Translations under genes and position numbers: made by a program
Part shown: piece after piece, positions 1 to 6,736 of the stretch
Layout of the letters: each line of letters starts with the position of its first letter
Numbering within the stretch: the first letter of the stretch is position 1
NCBI GenBank assembly: GCA_024635885.1
Contig: JAGXIA010000124.1
Span: forward strand, 1-9,238
From: Helicobacteraceae bacterium
GTDB lineage: Bacteria; Campylobacterota; Campylobacteria; Campylobacterales; Sulfurimonadaceae
Length of the DNA stretch: 9,238 nt
Reading direction: 5' to 3'
The notes under the pieces: generated by a model
Database searches by the model: none
What the model was told of the DNA's origin: nothing
What the model saw: the letters and a program-made list of their open reading frames with translations, nothing else

Positions 1-1
1 A

Positions 2-247
2 GGTAAGGGACAAAAACTTTATATGAAAAAGTTACATAAAACTTGTGATATAAAGGGTAATATTTTTGCCGCTAAGCATTCACAAGCGGAGTGGGAAGAG
101 ATTTACAAGGCTGGTAAATTAGTTGAAGAGATTAAAACTATTTGTCCTGCCGCTGACGACAATGATGTCCATGAGAGATATCTTGAGCATTATTATGACT
201 TCTTTCATAAATATGCAAATGACAGCGGAAATGTTCCTTTATGCTAA
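2..247 (+). CDS. 3' end of a small conserved protein, possibly a haem-less cytochrome-c-like periplasmic protein (partial)
   Basis: The reading frame is open to the left edge (first whole codon at 2, reading GKGQKLYMKKLHKTC) and stops with TAA at 245-247, so this is probably the C-terminal part of a gene that starts outside the window. The Met codon at 23 has no well-spaced Shine-Dalgarno sequence and lies inside the conserved-looking GxKLY.KKLxKxC stretch, so I do not take it as the start. The pattern GKxLYxKKLxKxC, then FAAKHSQAEWEEIYKAGK, then ICP and a C-terminal helix recalls small cytochrome-c-like proteins of sulfur- and hydrogen-oxidising Campylobacterota; that is from memory and not certain. 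The visible part has no CXXCH haem site, only single cysteines, so haem binding cannot be claimed. A signal peptide, if present, would be upstream of the window. A terminator follows directly, so this is the last gene of its transcript. Coding status is fairly sure; the family is a guess. Confidence 0.7.
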   Translation, partial: GKGQKLYMKKLHKTCDIKGNIFAAKHSQAEWEEIYKAGKLVEEIKTICPAADDNDVHERYLEHYYDFFHKYANDSGNVPLC

Positions 248-253
248 ATAATT

Positions 254-309
254 ATTAAATCACACTCCCAAGTTTTTACTTGGGCTTAAGTGATTTAATC
301 CCCCTTTTT
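254..309 (+). terminator. Rho-independent terminator after the partial gene
   Basis: An outer 10-bp stem (ATTAAATCAC at 254-263 with GTGATTTAAT at 290-299) encloses an inner 7-bp stem (CCCAAGT at 267-273 with ACTTGGG at 278-284, loop TTTT). The T run 305-309 follows after a short C run. The hairpin begins 7 bases after the stop codon of the upstream gene and separates it from the propeller-solenoid gene. Confidence 0.85.
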
Positions 310-345
310 ATACTTACTTTCAGCCTTAACACTACTTAATTCATT

Positions 346-351
346 TATAAT
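346..351 (+). promoter_or_regulatory. Possible -10 box of the propeller-solenoid gene
   Basis: A perfect TATAAT lies six bases before the ATG at 357 and overlaps the alternative TTG start at 351. If used, transcription would begin at about 357-359, giving a leaderless mRNA. This fits the absence of any Shine-Dalgarno sequence in 310-350. No -35 box is visible, which is normal in this phylum. In such AT-rich DNA a chance match is quite possible. Confidence 0.35.
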
Positions 352-2489
352 TGCCTATGCCCAATATTCACAGTTTACTAGATACCAGGTCAGCAGTTAC
401 AGCACTACAAATAGTCGCTAATGACTTAGTCGCTTTTAGCACAGAGTTTCATGGAATAAAGCTTTTTGCTCCAAATGAAAGACAAACAAGACTTAAGCTA
501 GCTAGTAAGAATATAAATTCTCAGACAAAAGCATTAGCCTTTAGCAGTGATGGTAAACTTGTCGCTTTAACTGATGAAACACATATTTTAATAATCCACA
601 TGCCAACTCATGAAGTCATAAAAAAAATACCGCTAGACAATGACATAGTGGAAATTTTAGCATTTGATCTCTCCTCTACCTATATCATAGCGGGAACCAA
701 AAATGGTCGCGTTTTGCAATATAAACAAAATGATGCTTCCCTCTTATCAAGACTTTGTTCTTTTCCTTATTTGCAGGATGAGGATAGAGATAAAATAAAA
801 CATAATTATGTAAGCGTCTTTGCCTTTCATAAAAATAAATTGGCTTGTAGCGGGTATGGCGGTACTATCTTTGTAATGGACTTGCACTCACAATCAAATA
901 AAGCTGTACTTACTCATAGCAAAATTCGATCAGATGCACTCTGCTTTATAAATGAACACATAATAGCTAATGGTGACAGGAATGGCATCATTCATGTAAG
1001 GTCGCTAAAAGACGAAAAAATGCACAAGCAGATAAGTACTCCTTTTACTAAAATCAAAAATATTATACTAATGCCAAATAAAGACTACATAATGATAAGT
1101 GGGCAAACAAACAGTGTTGCTATTATTGATATAAAAAATTATAAGCTCATCCACGCTAAATACATAGAGTTTGCAGATACCATACATACTATTTCTCTTC
1201 TAGACGATGAGACTCTAATGGTTGCCTTAAATAATTCTCAAATACTCAATGTTAAACTCTCAGGTTTAAAACAACTAAAATCTTTAATTCTACATAACTC
1301 TCTGGACCTTGCTTATAAGCTGATTGTAAAAGAGCCAATGATAAGAGATTCTGCAGAACATAAAGAGCTTGAAGAGAAATTTAATAAGATCTATTTAGAT
1401 GCTGTTGATGCACTTATACACCATAATAAAAAATTAGCACAACAACTGACCGATATGTTTAAAGATGTACCTTCTAAAAAACTGCAGATTCAACAAATGT
1501 TTACTGCCTTTGATAACTATCCAAAATTTCAAGGATATTTTTTAGATAAAAAATATCCTTTGGCCTACGCTATGAGTTCTAAATTTCCAGCACTGCAACA
1601 TACTTGGCAATATAAAAGAATGGAGCAAATTTGGAAAACTGCATTTGTTGGAGCACAGAAGCAGGTACTTTTAGGTAAAGAAAATAATGCAAAACTATAT
1701 CTGAATGATTATATGACAGTAACATCCAAGAGACCACTGATACAATTAATATTAAAACAAAATAAAATTTTTATAGAATTTTTAAAAGCCGTAGAAGAAA
1801 AAGATTTTCTAAGAGTATTTCAACTAGCCCAAGAAAATGAAATTTTCACTCAAATACCAAGCTATGTCACTTTAAGAGAAGAGATTCAAGAGTATTTAAA
1901 AGAAGCTAATGAGTGCATACAAAAAGGTGAAGTTGATTTAGCTAAAAAATACCTCTCAAAACTTGAGAACTTACCAACAATACAAGAGCAGGTTTCAATA
2001 CTCTATGAGGAATGTTCACATATTCTAGAGCTGCAAAATGCTTATAATGAAAATGATTTTATTCTCTGCTACAGTATTTTAGATAAGCACCATAGTCTTG
2101 AATCAACACAGCTTGGCTTACTTCTAGAGAAACATTGGTCCAAGCTAATAAATGATTGTGAAACATTTGCACAAAAAGGTAATATAAAAGATATTAAAAC
2201 TACTCTTGGCGAACTTATTACGATACCCACAAGATTAAATAAAGTCGGTGATTTGTTAAGACTCAGTTTTCATATAAAAATAAAAATTCTTACTACTAAA
2301 AAAAGTTTTAAAAAAGCGGAAAATATTATCTATTCATACATAGACATATTTGGGCTCGATAATGAGATAGTCTCTATCATGAAAAAATTTGAAAAAATCT
2401 CTTCACTAAAACTTGCCATTACACAAGAACAAAATTTGAGAATTGGCAGAAATCATTGGATAAACTCCACTCTTATGGTAAATAATTAA
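351..2489 (+). CDS. WD40-like beta-propeller fused to an alpha-solenoid, function unknown
   Basis: This 712-residue protein has no signal peptide or membrane segment and is probably cytoplasmic. Residues about 13-305 form roughly seven beta-rich blades of WD40/YVTN type. Clear examples are KALAFSSDGKLVALTDETH (60-78), EILAFDLSSTYIIAGTKNGR (101-120), SVFAFHKNKLACSGYGGTIF (155-174) and the blade around 196-217. Canonical GH...WD dipeptides are mostly missing. Residues about 315-712 are almost all helical, and from about 478 onward a helical unit recurs every 41-44 residues (near 478, 522, 563, 605 and 647), each with a pattern like AxxxxDFxxxxxLxxx. A stop codon sits directly before the TTG at 351; the ATG at 357 is the likelier start, giving 710 residues. 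No Shine-Dalgarno is visible. The gene ends exactly one base before the fliI stop codon on the other strand. Propeller plus solenoid usually means a scaffold for protein assembly; no enzyme motif is visible. Function is unknown, and linkage to fliI may be coincidental. Confidence 0.85.
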   Translation: MPMPNIHSLLDTRSAVTALQIVANDLVAFSTEFHGIKLFAPNERQTRLKLASKNINSQTKALAFSSDGKLVALTDETHILIIHMPTHEVIKKIPLDNDIVEILAFDLSSTYIIAGTKNGRVLQYKQNDASLLSRLCSFPYLQDEDRDKIKHNYVSVFAFHKNKLACSGYGGTIFVMDLHSQSNKAVLTHSKIRSDALCFINEHIIANGDRNGIIHVRSLKDEKMHKQISTPFTKIKNIILMPNKDYIMISGQTNSVAIIDIKNYKLIHAKYIEFADTIHTISLLDDETLMVALNNSQILNVKLSGLKQLKSLILHNSLDLAYKLIVKEPMIRDSAEHKELEEKFNKIYLDAVDALIHHNKKLAQQLTDMFKDVPSKKLQIQQMFTAFDNYPKFQGYFLDKKYPLAYAMSSKFPALQHTWQYKRMEQIWKTAFVGAQKQVLLGKENNAKLYLNDYMTVTSKRPLIQLILKQNKIFIEFLKAVEEKDFLRVFQLAQENEIFTQIPSYVTLREEIQEYLKEANECIQKGEVDLAKKYLSKLENLPTIQEQVSILYEECSHILELQNAYNENDFILCYSILDKHHSLESTQLGLLLEKHWSKLINDCETFAQKGNIKDIKTTLGELITIPTRLNKVGDLLRLSFHIKIKILTTKKSFKKAENIIYSYIDIFGLDNEIVSIMKKFEKISSLKLAITQEQNLRIGRNHWINSTLMVNN

Positions 2490-3809
2490 CTATACTGAGG
2501 GATTACTTTGCATAAGATTTATAAGTATCTCTTTGGCATCTTTATATGAGGTTTGCAGACTTGAACTTTGAGTTAAAAACTCCTCCATTCTCTCTTTTTT
2601 ACTGATAGCCTCATCTAGTTCAGCATCTGAGCCCTTTGTGTAAGCTCCTATACGTATTAGAACCTCGTTCTCCTTTAAAAGAGTGTAGAATCTTCTAAAC
2701 TTCAAAATTGCCTGTAGGTGCTCTGGGGAGACTATATCGTTCATAACTCTAGAGGCTGAATTTAGAACATGCACTGGCGGATATATACCAAAATCTGTAA
2801 GTTCTCTAGAGAGTACAATATGTCCATCTAAAATTGATCGTGACTGGTCAGCAATAGGGTCACTCATATCATCACCCTCTATCAGTACTGTAAAGAAAGC
2901 TGTAATAGAGCCTTTACCCTCTTCTTTACCCGCTCTTTCCATTAACTGAGGAAGCAGGGTTAAAGATGATGGCGGGTAACCTTTTGAAGTAGGTGGTTCA
3001 CCAAGAGCAAGACCTATCTCTCTTTGAGCCATAGCAAATCTTGTAACAGAGTCCATCATAAAAAGAACATCCAGCCCCTTGTCTTTAAAGTGTTCGGCTA
3101 CACTCATTGCAGCAAAAGCTCCATATTTTCTCATAAGAGGAGAATCATCTGAAGTTGCCACAATAATCACTGTGTTTTCTAAATTTCCTCCAAGGTTTTT
3201 CTCTATAAATTCAGGGACTTCCCTTCCTCTCTCACCAATAAGCGCAACAACTTTTATGGGGGCATGAGAACCTCTGACAATCATGCCCATCAAAGTTGAT
3301 TTTCCAACTCCACTTCCAGCGAAAATACCTAACTTTTGTCCTTTTCCACATGTTAAAAGTCCATCTATACTTTTAACACCTACTGTAAAAATCTCATCTA
3401 TCATCCCTCTTTTCATGGCAGCAATAGGAGCTTTTATTATTGGAGCGAATTTTGTGGTTACAATACTTCCTTTTCCATCAATTGGTCTCATAAAAGGATC
3501 TACTACTCGTCCAAGAAGAGACCTGCCAACAGGAATATTCATACCGGTTTGATCCAAAAATACTCTATCTCCGGAGCAGAACCCTTCCACAAAGCTAAAG
3601 GGAGTTATAAAAAAAGTTTTCCCATCTATCTCTGTAATCATACCCAGCGTCTCTTGAGCTGTATCTGTAGAGATGATTTTTACCATATCGCTGATACTAA
3701 CTTTTAATCCGGTAGCCGTAATGACTGTAGCATTGATTTTTACAACTTGACCAAAAGGGACAGAGTGGTTTTTAGATGATATCTTATCTTTGAGTGAAGT
3801 AAATGGCAT
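2490..3809 (-). CDS. fliI: FliI, flagellum-specific type III export ATPase
   Basis: FliI is the cytoplasmic ATPase of the flagellar type III export apparatus. It forms a hexamer with FliH and FliJ and helps unfold and deliver rod, hook and filament subunits. The 439-residue length is normal. Residues 1-95 are the beta-barrel domain, 96-365 the RecA-like core and 366-439 the helical C-terminal domain. The Walker A loop AGSGVGKST is at 164-172 (K170, T172), the catalytic glutamate in GERGRE at E193, Walker B VLFMMD at 248-253, and the signature DPIADQSRSILDGHIVLSR at 317-335 matches FliI rather than F1 or V-type subunits. The ATG lies 6 bases after the folE stop codon without a good Shine-Dalgarno sequence, so translation is probably coupled to folE. 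No fliH is nearby, as is usual in Campylobacterota, where flagellar genes are scattered. The TAG stop abuts the convergent propeller gene with no terminator between them. SctN-type secretion ATPases are the only close alternative. Confidence 0.96.
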   Translation of the reverse strand: MPFTSLKDKISSKNHSVPFGQVVKINATVITATGLKVSISDMVKIISTDTAQETLGMITEIDGKTFFITPFSFVEGFCSGDRVFLDQTGMNIPVGRSLLGRVVDPFMRPIDGKGSIVTTKFAPIIKAPIAAMKRGMIDEIFTVGVKSIDGLLTCGKGQKLGIFAGSGVGKSTLMGMIVRGSHAPIKVVALIGERGREVPEFIEKNLGGNLENTVIIVATSDDSPLMRKYGAFAAMSVAEHFKDKGLDVLFMMDSVTRFAMAQREIGLALGEPPTSKGYPPSSLTLLPQLMERAGKEEGKGSITAFFTVLIEGDDMSDPIADQSRSILDGHIVLSRELTDFGIYPPVHVLNSASRVMNDIVSPEHLQAILKFRRFYTLLKENEVLIRIGAYTKGSDAELDEAISKKERMEEFLTQSSSLQTSYKDAKEILINLMQSNPSV

Positions 3810-3815
3810 GTGGGA

Positions 3816-4400
3816 TTAGTAGCGAGTGCCAGTTGGTGAATTAATAAGAGAGAAGAATTCACTTCTCGTTTTTTCATCTTTTTTAAATAATCCACGAAGA
3901 GCAGAGGAAGTTGTAGTGGAGTTTATTTTTTCAACTCCTCTCATCTCCATACACATATGACGAGCAGCAATTACAACTGCAACACCTTTGGGCGCTATTG
4001 CATCCATGATAGCATCCGCTATTTGTTCTGTAAGCTGTTCTTGAATCTGCATACGACGGGCAAAAACATTCACAACACGCGGAATTTTTGACAGACCAAC
4101 AACTTTACCATCTGGAATATATGCAACATGTACACGACCGATGATTGGAAGTAAATGATGTTCACAAGTAGAATAAAATTCTATGTCTTTAATAAGAACC
4201 ATCTCATCATTAGAGCTTGTAAAAAGTGCTTTTTCTAAAATCTCTTTAGGATTTTCTTTATAGCCGCCATAGATAAACTCATACGCCTTTCTCACACGTT
4301 GAGGAGTCTCTAAAAGCCCTTCTCTATCTGGGTCTTCACCAACATGCAACATCATCTTTTTTACTGCATTTTCAAAATCTTTGTTATTGTTATCTGACAA
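3816..4400 (-). CDS. folE: GTP cyclohydrolase I (FolE, type IA)
   Basis: FolE turns GTP into 7,8-dihydroneopterin triphosphate and formate, the first step toward tetrahydrofolate and, through QueD, toward queuosine. The 194-residue protein has the full family core. STCEHHLLP at 77-85 supplies zinc ligands C79 and H82 and catalytic H81. GLSKIPR is at 102-108. ARHMCMEMRG at 146-155 gives H148 and the third zinc ligand C150. It is therefore the zinc-dependent type IA and not the unrelated FolE2. The start is TTG at 4400. An in-frame TAA lies immediately upstream, so no earlier start is possible, and AAAAGG ends 7 bases before the TTG. The next in-frame ATG would remove 15 residues of the first helix. 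fliI follows after 6 bases in the same operon. I recall folE-fliI as adjacent in Campylobacter jejuni too, so the pairing seems old in this phylum although the functions are unrelated. Confidence 0.96.
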   Translation of the reverse strand: MSDNNNKDFENAVKKMMLHVGEDPDREGLLETPQRVRKAYEFIYGGYKENPKEILEKALFTSSNDEMVLIKDIEFYSTCEHHLLPIIGRVHVAYIPDGKVVGLSKIPRVVNVFARRMQIQEQLTEQIADAIMDAIAPKGVAVVIAARHMCMEMRGVEKINSTTTSSALRGLFKKDEKTRSEFFSLINSPTGTRY

Positions 4401-4522
4401 TTATTTGCCTTTTGAGTTTTTATAACGATAGGATAGCACTAAATTGCTGAGAGTAAAATGTATTTCATTTTCTAATTTAATTCAGAACACAAAATCTGTG
4501 AACACTTTTTGCTTTTTAAAAC

Positions 4523-4551
4523 TTGATCCACACTTTTTTCGTTGTTACGAT
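4523..4551 (+). promoter_or_regulatory. Possible sigma-70 promoter for the small ORF
   Basis: TTGATC at 4523-4528 and TACGAT at 4546-4551 are 17 bases apart, each matching four of six consensus bases. Transcription would begin near 4558, a few bases before the AAGGA at 4563-4567. The match is only moderate, and the spacing is the best argument for it. Confidence 0.3.
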
Positions 4552-4573
4552 ACTTAGCACTTAAGGATATGTC

Positions 4574-4693
4574 ATGAATAATGGTTTAATTCTCGTAGAT
4601 GTCACTAGTACCCACAATCCAAAAATTGATCAGAATAAACGATTTGTAAAAATGCTTAGAATAAATATAATGCTTGATGATAAAGGGGGCTGA
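4574..4693 (+). CDS. Possible small protein of 39 residues, unknown function
   Basis: An ATG at 4574 opens a 39-codon frame (MNNGLILVDVTSTHNPKIDQ, then a basic stretch with NKRFVKMLR, ending LDDKGG) closed by TGA at 4691-4693. AAGGA at 4563-4567 lies 6 bases before the ATG, and a moderate promoter can be drawn at 4523-4551. The peptide has no membrane segment or cysteine, and I recognise no family. Just before the stop is a run of five G (4685-4689). With one G fewer, the frame would continue to the TAA at about 4714-4716, adding ADPSSNGS. It may be a true small gene, the 5' remnant of a decayed one, or chance. The good Shine-Dalgarno spacing favours some real translation, now or in the past. 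Confidence 0.4.
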   Translation: MNNGLILVDVTSTHNPKIDQNKRFVKMLRINIMLDDKGG

Positions 4694-4739
4694 TCCTTCG
4701 TCAAATGGTAGTTAATCAAGTGTAAAGAAGAATTTTATC

Positions 4740-4767
4740 GGCATGTGAAAATTTGTTTCCACATGCC
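4740..4767 (-). terminator. Probable terminator hairpin after rnj
   Basis: GGCATGTG at 4740-4747 pairs perfectly with CACATGCC at 4760-4767; inside, AAA and TTT can add pairs around one bulged base. It begins 16 bases beyond the rnj stop codon. Read on the minus strand it is followed by GATAAAATTCTTC, a poor T tract, so termination may be weak or the hairpin may mainly protect the mRNA 3' end. On the plus strand it also lies downstream of the small ORF, but no T run follows there. Confidence 0.6.
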
Positions 4768-4783
4768 AGAAGTTTGTACTATA

Positions 4784-6736
4784 TTATGATACTAATACGT
4801 GAGGAACGATTAGTGGATACTTTTTCATTTTTCTATAAATATGCTTTCTAACAATTTGACGAAGATCATTTTCAAGTGCTCTTGAATTTTCAATCATACC
4901 CTCTTTGAGGTGAAGTAAAAAGTGCTCTAGCACATCTTCCATCTCTTTAGCAAAAGCCTTATCTTGTTTGTCTGCAACTATACCGAATGAAGTAACATTA
5001 GGCTTAACTGTCATTTTAGACGTTTTACCATCTACCTGAGCAACAAGCATTACAATACCATCTGAAGCAAGTTTTTGACGGTCAAGAATTATATCATCTT
5101 CAATCTGATGATTATTTTGGTTATCTATATAAGTTTTACCAGTTTTAACTGTTTTAACTTTTCTCATGTACTTAGGTGCAACTTCGATTTGTTCACCATC
5201 TGTCATAAGTAAAATATTTCTCTCTGGAACACCACACATAATACCAGTCTCTCTATGTTTCATAACATGATTATATTCACCATGGATAGGTAAAAAGAAC
5301 TTAGGATTAACAAGACGAAGCATAAGTTTTTGCTCTTCCATAGAAGCATGTCCTGAAACGTGGATATCTTTACTTCTAGCTACATCTGCTCCTGCGCGCT
5401 GAAGGTGGTTTAACATTCCTGAGATTGAACCCTCATTACCTGGAATAGCACGAGAAGATAAGACTATCAAATCTGTAGGTTTAATTTTTATGTGTCTGTG
5501 CTCGCCTATTGACATTCTAAATAATGCAGAGTTTGGCTCACCTTGTGAACCTGTTGTTATTATTAAAACTTCTTTATCATTAAGTCTTGCAACTTCATCT
5601 GCATCTATAAAAATATTTTTTGGAAATTTCACATAATCATACTGCATCGCAAGTTCTAAGTTTCTCTCCATAGAACGACCAATAACACAGACTTTACGGC
5701 CATACTTAACGCCATACTGTATAGCTTGCTGAACACGATGAATATTTGAGCTGAATGTTGAAAGAAGAACCCTTCCCTCAGCTTTTGCAAAAACACGGTC
5801 CAGAGCTGGTCCAACACTTAGTTCTGAGCCTGTTGGAGCAGTATTGTAAGAGTTTGTTGAATCACTCATCAAACATAGAACACCTTTTTCTCCATAGTGA
5901 GCTAGTCTGTGTAGATCAGCAGTATATCCATCAACTGGAGTATAATCTATCTTAAAGTCACCAGTATGGATGAGTGTTCCAGCTTTTGTAGTAATTGCTA
6001 AAGAAGATGAATCAATAATAGAGTGTGTCATATGCATCCACTCTATTTCAAAATCTTCTCCGATTTTTACAATATCTCTTTTTTGAATTGGATTAAAAAG
6101 TTTTCTGCACTCTTTAATATGATGTTCATCAAATTTATTACCAATCATAGCTAAAGGAAGTGATGTTCCATAAATTGGAAACTGCATCTCTTTATAAAGA
6201 TATGGCATCGCACCAATATGGTCTTCATGCGCATGAGTAATGATTACTGCCACTATTTTATGTTTAATCTCGCGAATATAAGAAAAATCTGGAATTAAAA
6301 TATCAACACCATGCATATCTTCATCTGGGAAACTCATACCAACATCAACAAGAATTGCTTCTTTATCTGTTTCTATAACAGTGATATTTCCACCGATTTC
6401 TCCAAGTCCACCAAGTGGTGTAATACGGATTTTTGCTGTAGAGTTTAAATCTAGTTTATAGTGAGGATTAAGTCTTTGCTTATGTGCTTCTTGATTTTTT
6501 GCTACGTAAGCTTTTAAATTCTCATCAACTGGTGTCGGTTGGCGGTGATGACGATTTTTATTGCCACCTTTGTTTCTATTTTGATTGCTTCCTTGTTTTG
6601 GAGCATCACTTTTTTCGCCAGCTTTTGTATTTTCGCTTGGCTTACGGTTGTTATTATTTGGTCTTCTGTTGTTTGTATTTGGTTTTCGATTTTCCTGAGG
6701 GTTACTTGTTTGTGTCCCCTGATTCTCTTCTGTCAT
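4784..6736 (-). CDS. rnj: Ribonuclease J with a long Asn-rich basic N-terminal extension
   Basis: RNase J is a metallo-beta-lactamase/beta-CASP nuclease with endonuclease and 5'-3' exonuclease activity, central to mRNA decay and rRNA processing where RNase E is absent. The catalytic core starts near residue 100. THAHEDHIGA at 167-176 supplies H168, H170, D172 and H173. H238, D260 (in HTGDFK), H463 (in SGHAS) and H485 (in PIHGEYNH) complete the two-metal site, with spacing that matches Bacillus RNase J1. The first 90 or so residues, especially 11-68, are low-complexity N, K, R, P, G and Q with no visible fold, like the extension known in Helicobacter pylori RNase J. Total length is 650 against about 555 in Bacillus, the difference being mostly this tail. 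The ATG at 6736 has AAGGAG five bases upstream (6742-6747), inside the 3' end of rsmA. The two genes overlap by 35 bases and are co-transcribed. A hairpin follows the stop codon. Confidence 0.96.
   Translation of the reverse strand: MTEENQGTQTSNPQENRKPNTNNRRPNNNNRKPSENTKAGEKSDAPKQGSNQNRNKGGNKNRHHRQPTPVDENLKAYVAKNQEAHKQRLNPHYKLDLNSTAKIRITPLGGLGEIGGNITVIETDKEAILVDVGMSFPDEDMHGVDILIPDFSYIREIKHKIVAVIITHAHEDHIGAMPYLYKEMQFPIYGTSLPLAMIGNKFDEHHIKECRKLFNPIQKRDIVKIGEDFEIEWMHMTHSIIDSSSLAITTKAGTLIHTGDFKIDYTPVDGYTADLHRLAHYGEKGVLCLMSDSTNSYNTAPTGSELSVGPALDRVFAKAEGRVLLSTFSSNIHRVQQAIQYGVKYGRKVCVIGRSMERNLELAMQYDYVKFPKNIFIDADEVARLNDKEVLIITTGSQGEPNSALFRMSIGEHRHIKIKPTDLIVLSSRAIPGNEGSISGMLNHLQRAGADVARSKDIHVSGHASMEEQKLMLRLVNPKFFLPIHGEYNHVMKHRETGIMCGVPERNILLMTDGEQIEVAPKYMRKVKTVKTGKTYIDNQNNHQIEDDIILDRQKLASDGIVMLVAQVDGKTSKMTVKPNVTSFGIVADKQDKAFAKEMEDVLEHFLLHLKEGMIENSRALENDLRQIVRKHIYRKMKKYPLIVPHVLVS

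Larger units (their letters stand above)
4401..4783. other. 383-base gap between folE and rnj
   Basis: This gap holds the upstream region of folE (minus strand, near 4401-4500), a possible promoter and small ORF on the plus strand (4523-4693) and a hairpin behind rnj (4740-4767). A GAACAC hexamer occurs twice, at 4485-4490 and 4500-4505, which may be chance. I find no tRNA or longer gene. The sequence is AT-rich with several T tracts at 4471-4538, as in Campylobacterota promoters. Confidence 0.6.

Noticed and set aside
3079..3552. Two open frames on the plus strand inside fliI
   Set aside because: Both are antisense shadows of the conserved fliI core.
4485..4505. Repeated GAACAC hexamer upstream of folE
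   Set aside because: Two six-base copies 15 bases apart can easily occur by chance and do not lie on the same helix face.
4523..4532. DnaA-box-like TTGATCCACA
   Set aside because: It has an extra base compared with TTATNCACA and there is no cluster of boxes, so I do not call an origin here despite the parS site.
4685..4730. Stretch GGGGGCTGATCCTTCGTC that at a glance recalls a tRNA end
   Set aside because: No cloverleaf arms or TTCGAAT-type T loop can be drawn.
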